Shown here: positions 1 through 7,124 of the stretch, one piece after another
How the letters are laid out: each line of letters starts with the position of its first letter
Numbering within the stretch: position 1 is the first letter of the stretch
DNA from: CAVQEK01 sp964596645
GTDB lineage: Bacteria; Bacteroidota; Bacteroidia; Cytophagales; Cyclobacteriaceae
Reading direction: 5' to 3'
NCBI GenBank assembly: GCA_964596645.1
Contig: CAZQVB010000053.1
Location: 1-25,789, forward strand
Length of the DNA stretch: 25,789 nucleotides
Made by a program: the position numbers and the translations under genes
Notes under the pieces: model-generated
The model's database searches: none
The model's input: only the letters and a program-made list of their open reading frames with translations
What the model was told of the DNA's origin: nothing

Positions 1-130
1 TGCTTTGGTTGATGTATGAAGAAGATACGGTGTTGCCCTTGATCAGAGCGGCATGATAGTTCTCCACATCATCGGTGCCTACCCGATAGAGCGGCTTGGG
101 AAACTGAGCGCGCAAAAACTTGCGAAACAT
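1..130 (-). CDS. Partial tyrosine recombinase-like N-terminal domain, cut by window edge
   Basis: Read on the minus strand from the ATG at 130, the frame stays open to the window edge and gives about 43 residues, including FRKFLRAQFPKPLYRV followed by DDVENYHAALIKGNTVSSSY and INQS. The pattern (a helix ending in FL..FP, then D-[IV]-x2-Y-x3-L, then VS-x-SY-x-NQ) resembles the SAM-like core-binding domain of Bacteroidetes tyrosine recombinases/integrases. The catalytic R..HxxR..Y part would lie outside the window. The same frame is open upstream to about 326, but that part does not look like protein, so the ATG at 130 is only a guess, and the gene may already be a 5'-truncated remnant. It lies downstream of a decayed toxin-antitoxin pair on the same strand, which fits a mobile context. 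This is family resemblance from memory, not a database hit. Confidence 0.42.
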   Translation of the reverse strand, partial: MFRKFLRAQFPKPLYRVGTDDVENYHAALIKGNTVSSSYINQS

Positions 131-353
131 CAGGGGCCGCCGACTAGAACGTCGCCTCAAAAAAATAAGAGCAGAAGCGTATCCCCACGGCCACAGGCAT
201 CTAGGATTTAAGGAATATCTTGATTTATGTCCTCCTACGTCTTTTGAAGAAAGGAGTGGCCCCTCTTCCCTTTGCTGATGTACGCAAATACTATCTCCTG
301 CATTGTCAATGGCTGAAAGCTATTGGGGCATTTGTTCTCTTCTGTTGTTGGGG

Positions 354-685
354 CTAGGCTTTTTGTTGTTTTATTTCTGTGCCTCCCGGTTTTAAGTCAC
401 CCGATAAGGCCTCTTTTATCTTTGGCACTAATTCTTTTAACATCATATACGTATTACTGGAAGCATTCAGGACAAAAATGGAATGGTGTATTGATTGAAG
501 TTTTGCTGATGCTGAAGGTTTTTATCAAAGGTCAGTAGAGCATCAAAATTTTCGGCTATCATTAACTGTATCAGTTCTCCATTTCTTTTACCGTCCCAAC
601 CTTTATCACGGACAGTATATATTTCATGTTCCGGAAAATCCCGTTTAAGCCGCCTGGGTAAAGTCTCATCAAGCAGCAGCTTCAT
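354..685 (-). pseudogene. DUF5615 PIN-like toxin, frameshifted
   Basis: The uninterrupted frame starts at 685 and ends at 467 after 72 codons. It begins MKLLLDETLPRRLKRDFPEH and carries the D-x-DKN-type region LLTFDKNLQHQQN that is typical of DUF5615, a PIN-like nuclease family acting as the toxin of DUF433/DUF5615 modules. DUF5615 proteins usually run to about 110-120 residues. Just before the stop there is a run of five T (474-478, A on the plus strand). Adding one base there restores the frame and continues as VLNASSNTYMMLKELVPKI, then a KEALSGDLKPGG region, ending at a TAG at 354-356. The repaired product would be about 110 residues, the expected family length. The start overlaps the 3' end of the DUF433 gene by 17 nt, so the two were co-translated. 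Either the toxin is inactivated by mutation or there is a homopolymer sequencing error. Confidence 0.8.
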
Positions 686-911
686 AGAGCTTTTGTATAT
701 TTTTTGATGTCACCAGTTTCTCTGCAAGTTCAAGAATTGCTACGGCTTGCTCCCTAGTTACCGTTGGAAAATCCTCTAGGAATTCGTTTAAAGAAATCCC
801 TTGTTCTAAATGCATAAACAATGTATCAATCGGAACTCTTGTTCCTTTAAACACTGGCTGTCCGCTTTGAACTTCTGGGTCGATACTTATGATATTTTTG
901 ATAGCCACCAT
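669..911 (-). CDS. DUF433 domain antitoxin
   Basis: This 80-residue protein matches the DUF433 pattern along its whole length: an IDPEVQSGQPVFKGTRVPID segment, where G-x-P-x-[IF]-x-GTR is the family hallmark, then a helix with the L-x2-G-x-S-x-[NE]-[EF] turn (LEQGISLNEFLEDFP), then the VTREQAVAILELAEKL helix. DUF433 proteins are small winged-helix-like DNA-binding proteins that act as antitoxins for DUF5615 PIN-like toxins, and they normally repress their own operon. It is the first gene of the pair and overlaps the toxin start by 17 nt. The antitoxin reads intact while its toxin is frameshifted. A TATATTTG sequence sits four bases upstream of the ATG, which would make a transcript nearly leaderless, so I do not rely on it as the promoter. 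Confidence 0.85.
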   Translation of the reverse strand: MVAIKNIISIDPEVQSGQPVFKGTRVPIDTLFMHLEQGISLNEFLEDFPTVTREQAVAILELAEKLVTSKNIQKLYEAAA

Positions 912-1022
912 AGCTCAAATATACGCAAGGTTCATTAAGATAGTTGGTCTTTTGCTTAGCCCCAACGCCCCTGACAGGGCGCGGGTATTGGCCTTGCTTA
1001 GAGCAGTGAATATGGCGGGCCG

Positions 1023-1216
1023 AAGCCAATTAGGCCATGTGCCGTCTCTCACAAAGCCGTTCAGCAAGCAGCCATGATTTATCCTTATTTGCCACTTGCA
1101 AGTTCAACGGTATTGAGCCCCTGCAATGGCTCACCGATACGCTTCACAAACACACGGATCAAAATATCAACCGAGCGCACGAGCTTCTGCCTTTTAATAT
1201 TAAAGACATCCCTTAA
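1023..1216 (+). pseudogene. IS66-family transposase (TnpC) C-terminal remnant
   Basis: No single frame is open here, but two frames joined at about 1082 read as the C-terminal domain of an IS66 transposase. From 1047 the codons give SHKAVQQAAMIY, and from 1082, after loss of one base, SLFATCKFNGIEPLQWLTDT then LHKHTDQNINRAHELLPFN, ending at TAA 1214-1216. IS66 transposases end with a G-S-H-x-A-A-x-x-A-A-x-[IL]-Y-S-L-x-x-T-C-K-x2-G-[IV]-x-P-x-x-W-L segment followed by a terminal ELLP motif, which this copies closely. In the same frame upstream, codons 1029-1046 read IRPCAV, as if the usual IRP.A..RKN.LF.G part had lost an internal piece, so the 5' limit is uncertain. The rest of the transposase, TnpA and TnpB are absent. 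This is a dead fragment. Confidence 0.75.
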
Positions 1217-1336
1217 ATCCTAAGCGCCAGTGGCGATAAAATGCTGTATCCGGCAAGTACTACTCCTGATCATACGCCACCAAAGAAAAACCCCTAACAA
1301 ACTTAAAAAAGCTTCTTTAGAGGTTTGTCATATTCT

Positions 1337-1359
1337 CTCAGACCTATGCCAGGTCTGAG
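1337..1359 (-). terminator. Hairpin downstream of oxidoreductase gene
   Basis: Perfect 9-bp inverted repeat CTCAGACCT-ATGCC-AGGTCTGAG, 17 nt past the stop codon of the minus-strand oxidoreductase gene. No U-tract follows directly on that strand. A second AT-rich palindrome with a T6 run follows within about 30 nt and may contribute. The position suggests transcription termination or 3'-end protection; this is inference. Confidence 0.45.
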
Positions 1360-1376
1360 TGCTCTCCGCTGGTTTA

Positions 1377-2990
1377 TCAGGTAAGCACCGTCTCGGGTAT
1401 GTCAAATGGAATCTCTTCTATGACATTGCCTTGCGGATCTTTGATCTGCTGGGTGCTGTCGTCCCAGAAAGTCTTAATGCCCAACTTCTGCGACACAGTG
1501 GCCATGTGGGCAGTGATGGCCTCTTCATAGCCTTGTACGATGTCACAGCTTGGTTTGGCATTGCCGCGTATGGCCTCCAGCCACTCTTTGATGTGCAAGT
1601 GTGCCGAATCTACCCTGTAGCCATCGCGATAGGTGTAGAGCAGGCCTTTGCCGGCAAAGTAACGCTCCGTAGCCGACGTGACGGCATCGACCGTTTCGCT
1701 GCCCGGCGTGTAGGAAAATAGCGGATAATCGGGCTGTATGGAGCCATTCTTTATCTTTTCTGCATACTTGGTCGACCGCCTGTCGGGCTTCACCAGCAAG
1801 CTTCGGCTGATTTCCATGGTGGCATCGTGACCCATTATTATGTTGTTGCGGCTATACTCATTGGCCAGCGACGCGGAGTACAAGAATGAGAAATCGCGGT
1901 CGGGATACTCCAGCGTTACGTTCATGACGTCGGGCACATCGCGGCCGTCTTTAAAGAAGTACACACCGCCGGAGCAGACCGAAGACTTGGGTATGCCCAG
2001 GTGCAATATCTGGTTCATGGCGTCGTATTCGTGGGTCATAAGGTCGCCATTGAGGCCGGTGCCATAGGCCCAGTACTTTCTCCATCGGAAGAAGTGATCT
2101 TTGTTAAATGGAATCTGCGGCGCATTGCCCAAAAACTTATTCCAGTCGATCGTCTGCGGACTGGCTTTCTCGTGTATGTCGTACACCCAGGCGCCATTGG
2201 GCGAGTTGCGGTTGGTATTGGTAATGACCATAGAAATGGGTCCCAACACACCTTTGCGTATCAGCTCTTCGGCTTTGAAGTAAGAGTCCGTTTGCCTGTG
2301 CTGATGCCCCACCTGCAACACGATACCCGAATCCTTCACCGCCTGTACCAGTTCATGTGTTTCCTGTATTTTATGCGTCATCGGCTTTTCTACATACACA
2401 TGCTTACCAGCTTTGGCGGCAGCTATAGACATAGGTGCGTGCCAATGGTCGGGCGTGGCGATGATGATGCCGTCAATATCGGGGGCATTCACAAGGTCTT
2501 CCCAGTTTTCATATATCTTGGCCTGCGTGCCTACTGTGTCGCGAGCCTCATCTGCACGTACCGTGAATATGTCGCATACGCCGGTGTATTCTATATTGAG
2601 GTCTTCCTGCTGGCGAAAGCCTTCAAGCCGGGCATTGTCTTTTCCCTGCTTTTCCATATCGTCGATCCACTCTCTTGTGGCGAAGCCTGAAGCACGTACC
2701 AACTGTGGGCCGCGTATACCAAAGCCAATGATTCCAAGCCTTATCTTTTGCCCACCGAGCTTGCTGCCAGGGGTGAAAGCCATTCTGGGAGTTTCTATGC
2801 CCACATCTATATCCATCTCTTTCAACAGATTGGTGTGTGCTGCCCGGGAGCTTCTATCGTCGCCGGCCTTCACTGAGGCGCCATACAGCAGGCCGCCTAC
2901 TATGGGCACGGTGGCCAGGCCTTTCAACGCGTCTCTTCTGCTCACGCCACTCTTTGGCGCCTTTTGTGGAGTGTTTTTATGTTCTGCCAT
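1377..2990 (-). CDS. Tat-exported Gfo/Idh/MocA family oxidoreductase
   Basis: This 537-residue protein is a predicted NAD(P)-dependent dehydrogenase or glycosidase-like enzyme of the Gfo/Idh/MocA superfamily. A twin-arginine signal is visible (SRRDALKG at residues 17-24, then a hydrophobic stretch), so it is likely exported folded to the periplasm. The Rossmann glycine motif is at about 86-94 (GIIGFGIRG), and the family motif EKPMTH is at 201-206 after the KAGKHVYV strand. The C-terminal half looks like the usual alpha/beta substrate domain. The long insert after the signal (residues 43-80) is common in Bacteroidetes Tat-type members. It is the second gene of a two-gene unit, 36 nt after a DoxX gene. 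The substrate cannot be told from sequence; sugars, inositol or related polyols are usual for the family. No sugar-uptake genes flank it. Confidence 0.9.
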   Translation of the reverse strand: MAEHKNTPQKAPKSGVSRRDALKGLATVPIVGGLLYGASVKAGDDRSSRAAHTNLLKEMDIDVGIETPRMAFTPGSKLGGQKIRLGIIGFGIRGPQLVRASGFATREWIDDMEKQGKDNARLEGFRQQEDLNIEYTGVCDIFTVRADEARDTVGTQAKIYENWEDLVNAPDIDGIIIATPDHWHAPMSIAAAKAGKHVYVEKPMTHKIQETHELVQAVKDSGIVLQVGHQHRQTDSYFKAEELIRKGVLGPISMVITNTNRNSPNGAWVYDIHEKASPQTIDWNKFLGNAPQIPFNKDHFFRWRKYWAYGTGLNGDLMTHEYDAMNQILHLGIPKSSVCSGGVYFFKDGRDVPDVMNVTLEYPDRDFSFLYSASLANEYSRNNIIMGHDATMEISRSLLVKPDRRSTKYAEKIKNGSIQPDYPLFSYTPGSETVDAVTSATERYFAGKGLLYTYRDGYRVDSAHLHIKEWLEAIRGNAKPSCDIVQGYEEAITAHMATVSQKLGIKTFWDDSTQQIKDPQGNVIEEIPFDIPETVLT

Positions 2991-3026
2991 GATCTTGTGT
3001 TTTTTCTGTTTTTAGATTCCTACAAC

Positions 3027-3533
3027 TTAAGCCACCTGCACATCAGGATTTTGCTTATATCGATTGATATAAAAAAATCGGTCGATACCAATGATGTGAC
3101 TGGTTGGGAACACCATGAGTACGGCAAGCACAAAAAGTTCGATCAGATTTTTGTTAACCAGAAAATATGTGCCTTCGCCGGGGGCGGCATATTCAACACC
3201 CAGCAGTGGCGGATGTGAGATGTAATAGAGCGCCAGCAAAAGAATACCGCCAATTTTAGCGGCTTTGGCCCAAAGGCCGAGCATGAGGCCGAGTCCTATG
3301 AAGATGAGACCCCAAACGTTGAGGAAATCGACCATGCCGAGCATAGTCTCATTGGCGGCCATAGCGTGAAACACGCCGGCAAACCAACCACCGGAGTCCA
3401 TCAGGAAACCTGCTGAAGTCCAGCCCGGCTTCAGCATCTTCACTACCCCTTCGTATAGAAAATGCCAACCGACCAATACCCTGAGGATGACGAGCAGATT
3501 GAGCTGTGTTTTAGAATAATTGAATGCTTGCAT
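3027..3533 (-). CDS. DoxX family membrane protein
   Basis: This 168-residue protein has four hydrophobic segments (roughly residues 12-30, 65-85, 88-108 and 130-150) and the DoxX-like start LVILRVLVGWHFLYEGVVKM, where the R-x3-G-x2-[FL]-x3-G pattern is typical. DoxX-like proteins are small integral inner-membrane proteins, first named after a subunit of the archaeal terminal quinol oxidase, whose bacterial members mostly lack a proven function. It lies directly upstream of the Tat-exported Gfo/Idh/MocA gene. One inference is that it links the periplasmic dehydrogenase to the membrane quinone pool, but nothing in the sequence proves electron transfer. The region upstream (3534-3754) carries no gene and presumably holds the promoter, although I see no good TAnnTTTG match. 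Confidence 0.85.
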   Translation of the reverse strand: MQAFNYSKTQLNLLVILRVLVGWHFLYEGVVKMLKPGWTSAGFLMDSGGWFAGVFHAMAANETMLGMVDFLNVWGLIFIGLGLMLGLWAKAAKIGGILLLALYYISHPPLLGVEYAAPGEGTYFLVNKNLIELFVLAVLMVFPTSHIIGIDRFFYINRYKQNPDVQVA

Positions 3534-3754
3534 AGTTTATCATATTTACTGTTTTAAAAAATGTGTTTAGTGTCCGCATCGAAAAATCAAATAAGTCTGC
3601 GCTCCGAAAGTTACACGCGCCAACGACTGATAAAATTATTATTTGATGCGCATAAAAAAAATGACCAACATCATATTTGCGCAGCATCAATCACAAAATT
3701 CAACCCGCACAAACGGCCCCAAATGCTATATACCTAAATTGATGGGGCAAGAAA

Positions 3755-5047
3755 TCAATATTTCATAAATAACCACCTTGCCAGTATTTTATAGTTCACT
3801 TTGGCGCCATGCATGAGTATGCCAATGCGGTAGATGCGGGAGGCGAGCCAGATGGTAAATATAAAGCCCAGCACAAGCAGAAACATGGAAAGAGCCAATT
3901 CCCAGGGCTCCGGGCCAAACGGTATGCGCATCATCATCACCACCGGAGAGGTGAGCGGTATGATGGAGGTCCAGAATGCCAGACTGCCGTGCGGATCGCG
4001 CAGTACCACCGAGAGTATCACTATAGAAAATATGAGCGGTATGGTAATGGGCAGCTGAAATTGCTGGGCATCGGTGTCGTTATCGACGGCCGAACCCACG
4101 GCGGCAAACAGGGCCCCGTAGAAGAGGTAGGCGCCCACGAAGTAAAAAATAAATGCACCAATCACCAATGGGAAATTCACACTTTCTATCATGCTAAATA
4201 TCTCCGCTGCTTCGGTAGCCTGTAGCTGGCGGGCAGTGGGTTCCATCTGGCCGGCCATTGCGGGCAATTCGTCTATGGTGAAAAATGCTTTTACAGCAAT
4301 GTATATGCCGGCAGTGAGCACCATCCACAACATAAACTGTACGAGGCCAACGGCACCTATGCCAACTATTTTGCCGATCATGAGCTGAAAGGGCCGCACC
4401 GACGATACGATCACCTCTACAATCCTGTTCGTTTTTTCTTCAATAACCCCGCGCAGCGTCTGCACGCCGTACAGAAAGATGAACAGATAGATCAGCAAAC
4501 TCGCCAGATAGCCTACGCCCGTAGCGATCCAGGCATTGTCTTCCTTTTCCCCTTCCGCCGTAAGGCTCACCGTGTTCACCGACACATTCACCTCCAACTC
4601 CCTCAGCACCTCCGGGTCTATACCAGACCGCGACAGTTTCATTTCTTCCAGTGCTTCCCTCAGTTTGCGCTCTATGTCGATCTGTACCTCAAAGCCCGGG
4701 CTGCGCTCGCCAAAAAGCATAATGCCCTCCGGATTGTCAATATCTATTTTTGGTATATACAGCAGCCCCAGGTTGTCTTCCTGCAGCAGCCTGCCCTTGG
4801 CAGAGTCCAGCCCTACCTGCACGAACTGAAATTGCAGGCTTCCGCTGGCGGGCAGCTTGTCGGCAAACAACCCGCTTTCATCCAACACCTCCACTACCCT
4901 TTCCTCGCCTTCACGCGTAGCCAGCCACACGGGTATCACGAACATGAGCCCGAAGAATATGGGGCCCAGTATGCTCATGATGATGAAGCTGCGCTTGCGC
5001 ACTCTTGTCAAAAATTCCCTCTTTATGATCAGTCCGACTTTATTCAT
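3755..5047 (-). CDS. ABC-2 type exporter permease, NatB-like
   Basis: This 430-residue protein has the ABC-2 permease layout. An N-terminal cytoplasmic start (MNKVGLIIKREFLTRVRKRS) leads into a first membrane helix at about 23-45, then an external domain of about 130 residues, then a cluster of five to six hydrophobic helices from about 180 to the end. The segment EEKTNRIVEVIVSSVRPFQL before the second helix is the characteristic coupling region of the NatB/YhaP group. It follows the ATPase gene by 25 nt on the same strand, and the two should form one complex. NatAB-type exporters have been linked to sodium or drug efflux, but the substrate here is unknown. A secreted toast-rack-like protein is encoded upstream of the ATPase. 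Confidence 0.88.
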   Translation of the reverse strand: MNKVGLIIKREFLTRVRKRSFIIMSILGPIFFGLMFVIPVWLATREGEERVVEVLDESGLFADKLPASGSLQFQFVQVGLDSAKGRLLQEDNLGLLYIPKIDIDNPEGIMLFGERSPGFEVQIDIERKLREALEEMKLSRSGIDPEVLRELEVNVSVNTVSLTAEGEKEDNAWIATGVGYLASLLIYLFIFLYGVQTLRGVIEEKTNRIVEVIVSSVRPFQLMIGKIVGIGAVGLVQFMLWMVLTAGIYIAVKAFFTIDELPAMAGQMEPTARQLQATEAAEIFSMIESVNFPLVIGAFIFYFVGAYLFYGALFAAVGSAVDNDTDAQQFQLPITIPLIFSIVILSVVLRDPHGSLAFWTSIIPLTSPVVMMMRIPFGPEPWELALSMFLLVLGFIFTIWLASRIYRIGILMHGAKVNYKILARWLFMKY

Positions 5048-5072
5048 GGCGCTGTAGGTAGTGTGGTTAGGA

Positions 5073-5996
5073 TTATTCGGTGGTGACGGGTTGCTCCTCG
5101 TTCACCATGCGGATAAAAATCTCATTGATGCTGGGAATTACTTCTGAAAATGCTTCGATTTCTGTCTGAGCAAGCAACTCACGCAGGAGTATGTTGGGGG
5201 AGGAACCGGCCGGAATCTTTACTTCAGTTTGCAGTGAACCGCCAGCAAGCGGTGTGCTTTGGAGGATTGTGTATTGGTCGGACACACCGTGCAACGGCCC
5301 GCGATGCTGTATTTGGTATATATGCTTCCGGAAAGATTCGCGGATGTTTGTTTTGGCACCCTCCAGTATTTTTTTCGATTTATTGATCAATACGATGTGA
5401 TCGCAGAGCTCCTCCACCGATTCCATGCGGTGTGTAGAAAAAATAATGGTGGCGCCTGAGTTGCGCAGGTTCAGTATTTCGTCTTTTATCAGGTTGGCAT
5501 TGATGGGGTCGAAGCCGGAAAATGGCTCATCGAGTATGATAAGGTCGGGGCGATGCAGCACGGTGGCGATAAATTGTATTTTTTGTTGCATGCCTTTGGA
5601 GAGGTCTTCCACCTTTTTGTTCCACCAGGAGCCGATTTCAAATTTCTCCACCCATACCTTTAATCTCTCCTTCACTTCATGCCGGGAGAAGCCCTTCAAC
5701 TGGCCCAGATACATCAACTGCTCACCCACCTTCATTTTCTTGTATAAGCCGCGCTCTTCGGGCAAGTAGCCTATTCTGGAAATATCATCACCACTGAGCG
5801 GCTTGTCGCGCAGATATACTGAACCGCTGTCGGGCGCTATGATCTGGGTGATGATGCGGATAAGGGTCGTTTTACCGGCACCGTTGGGCCCGAGAAGACC
5901 AAAGATGGCGCCTTCTGGCACCGATATGCTCACGTCGTCAAGCGCGCAATGGCTACCGAAGTTTTTGCTGATGTTTTGCGTACGGAGAAGGTTCAA
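5073..5996 (-). CDS. ABC transporter ATP-binding protein, NatA-like (TTG start)
   Basis: This 307-residue ATPase contains Walker A GPNGAGKT (36-43), signature LSKGMQQ (132-138), Walker B LIILDEP (152-158) and the H-loop histidine in STHR (189). The signature departs from LSGGQ in the way usual for NatA/DUF4162-type exporters, and the extra C-terminal region (about 215-300) fits the DUF4162 extension. The start codon is TTG at 5996: an in-frame TAA lies only 9 nt upstream with no ATG between, and the N-terminus MNLLRTQNISKNFG is as expected for the family. It drives the permease encoded 25 nt downstream. The 132-nt gap to the toast-rack gene upstream has no gene and could carry its own promoter, so co-transcription with that gene is uncertain. 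Confidence 0.92.
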   Translation of the reverse strand: MNLLRTQNISKNFGSHCALDDVSISVPEGAIFGLLGPNGAGKTTLIRIITQIIAPDSGSVYLRDKPLSGDDISRIGYLPEERGLYKKMKVGEQLMYLGQLKGFSRHEVKERLKVWVEKFEIGSWWNKKVEDLSKGMQQKIQFIATVLHRPDLIILDEPFSGFDPINANLIKDEILNLRNSGATIIFSTHRMESVEELCDHIVLINKSKKILEGAKTNIRESFRKHIYQIQHRGPLHGVSDQYTILQSTPLAGGSLQTEVKIPAGSSPNILLRELLAQTEIEAFSEVIPSINEIFIRMVNEEQPVTTE

Positions 5997-6128
5997 GGCG
6001 ATTGGTTATCCAAGAGAGAAATTGAAAAAATTTTCAGCAAGATATGCAGCGGAGTAAAAAAAGGGAAGATTTAATAGCAGAAGATGAACCTGTATATCAT
6101 TGAGCTGATACAGACAATCAGACCTTTT

Positions 6129-7022
6129 TCAATCGTTTACGAACGATATCTTTCCTAAGCCCACATCCAGATTGAAAGTGAGCGCTTTGTCGAGGTTTAT
6201 ACTGCTTTGGTAGGCGCCGTTCACAAATACATTTTTTTCGACAGATTCAAAGCCCGGGGGCAATGCAACGCGGCATAGGGGCGAGTTGTCGATAACTATT
6301 TTCACTGCCTGCCCCTGTGCCGGCAGCGTCACTTGCATGGTGCCGGCGCCCACGTGGGCATTGATGGTGCCGGCATAGCCAGAGCAGGAGGCCAGGTTCA
6401 TGCGCATATGGCCAAATCCCACTTCAGCCATGATCACACGCGCACGGGAAAGGTGCACATTGTGGGCGCGAAGAGAGCCCATATCGATGTTGATGCGCAT
6501 GGTGTCCATCTCCAGTTGGTTTGCCCGATTGTCATCATAGCGCACGTCTACATCGGCACTGCCAGATTCTATCGCCAGATGCCGTACGGCCAGCCCCGAC
6601 AGATTGACCGAAGCATCGCCTACTGCATAGTCCAGCTGCAGGGTCATTGGCTTCTTTTTAGATAAGAAGACATTGTATGACTGATCGGGCTCTGGACTGA
6701 GGGGAACAAAAAATGACCCCTTGGCGCTACTGGCCACGTCGGTCGACTGTCTTTTACCGAGCTCTATGGTGCATTTCGTCTCACGGGCTGTTTCGCTCGT
6801 TTCAAAGTAATGATTGCTTTTCGTGCCTTCACTACCAACAATGCGGATGAGATCATCTGAAGATGACGGCTCAATACTGCAGTTAATTTTAGATGCCTTG
6901 AGCCGAAGGGAAATTTTATCCGATGCGTCTGCTTGTGGCAGTGTAAAAAGCGAGGCGCTCTGAGCAGAGACCAGCGCAGGTAAGCAGAGAATGGTAAAAA
7001 GTAAGTAAAGCCTGGAAGACAT
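6129..7022 (-). CDS. Secreted toast-rack / DUF4097-like beta-solenoid protein
   Basis: This 297-residue protein starts with a Sec signal peptide (hydrophobic residues 4-19, cut likely after ALVSA). It has no membrane helix after that and no lipobox. Residues 130-295 repeat short beta-strand units such as MTLQLDYAVGDASVNLSGLA, SADVDVRYD, INIDMGSLRA, VGFGHMRMNLA, VGAGTMQVTLP and LDVGLGKISFV. This pattern, alternating strands with G-x-G turns, is that of toast-rack/DUF4097-type right-handed beta-helix domains, known from LiaF- and PspC-like envelope proteins and many uncharacterised exported proteins. It probably works in the periplasm. It precedes an ABC exporter on the same strand (132-nt gap) and follows dnaJ beyond a terminator. 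Two cysteines in the mature part (87 and 211 approximately) could matter but are unproven. The function is unknown. Confidence 0.6.
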   Translation of the reverse strand: MSSRLYLLFTILCLPALVSAQSASLFTLPQADASDKISLRLKASKINCSIEPSSSDDLIRIVGSEGTKSNHYFETSETARETKCTIELGKRQSTDVASSAKGSFFVPLSPEPDQSYNVFLSKKKPMTLQLDYAVGDASVNLSGLAVRHLAIESGSADVDVRYDDNRANQLEMDTMRINIDMGSLRAHNVHLSRARVIMAEVGFGHMRMNLASCSGYAGTINAHVGAGTMQVTLPAQGQAVKIVIDNSPLCRVALPPGFESVEKNVFVNGAYQSSINLDKALTFNLDVGLGKISFVND

Positions 7023-7096
7023 ACTCCCGTTGTACGCAGCCTTACTTTCAAATGTTGCACCATCACGTGCTCAGAAGCCCGGAAATATAAAGAAAG

Positions 7097-7116
7097 CGTG
7101 CCTGGCAAGAGGCACG
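7097..7116. terminator. Rho-independent terminator after dnaJ
   Basis: Perfect 7-bp stem CGTGCCT/AGGCACG with a 6-nt loop, 9 nt past the dnaJ stop codon. On the minus strand it is followed by CTTTCTTTATATTT. On the plus strand a T6 run follows after four bases, so it could also stop transcription coming from the other side. It separates the grpE-dnaJ unit from the toast-rack gene. Confidence 0.75.
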
Positions 7117-7124
7117 GCAGTTTT

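Larger units (their letters stand above)
912..1376. other. Intergenic region with IS remnant and inverted repeats
   Basis: This 465-bp gap between the antitoxin and the oxidoreductase gene has no intact gene. It holds the IS66 transposase remnant, a CGCCC/GGGCG inverted repeat at 966-981, an AT-rich imperfect palindrome at about 1297-1328 (ACAAAC and GTTTGT outer arms around an AAGCTT core), and a perfect hairpin at 1337-1359. The 62-codon plus-strand frame at 889-1077 has no recognisable similarity and is probably not a gene. Confidence 0.6.

Noticed and set aside
323..538. 71-codon plus-strand hydrophobic ORF
   Set aside because: It lies antisense over the frameshifted toxin 3' end. Its hydrophobic look comes from the reverse of a Lys-rich coding sequence.
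916..923. TATATTTG box just upstream of the DUF433 gene
   Set aside because: Only four bases separate it from the ATG, leaving almost no leader, and there is no -33 TTG. A chance match is likely.
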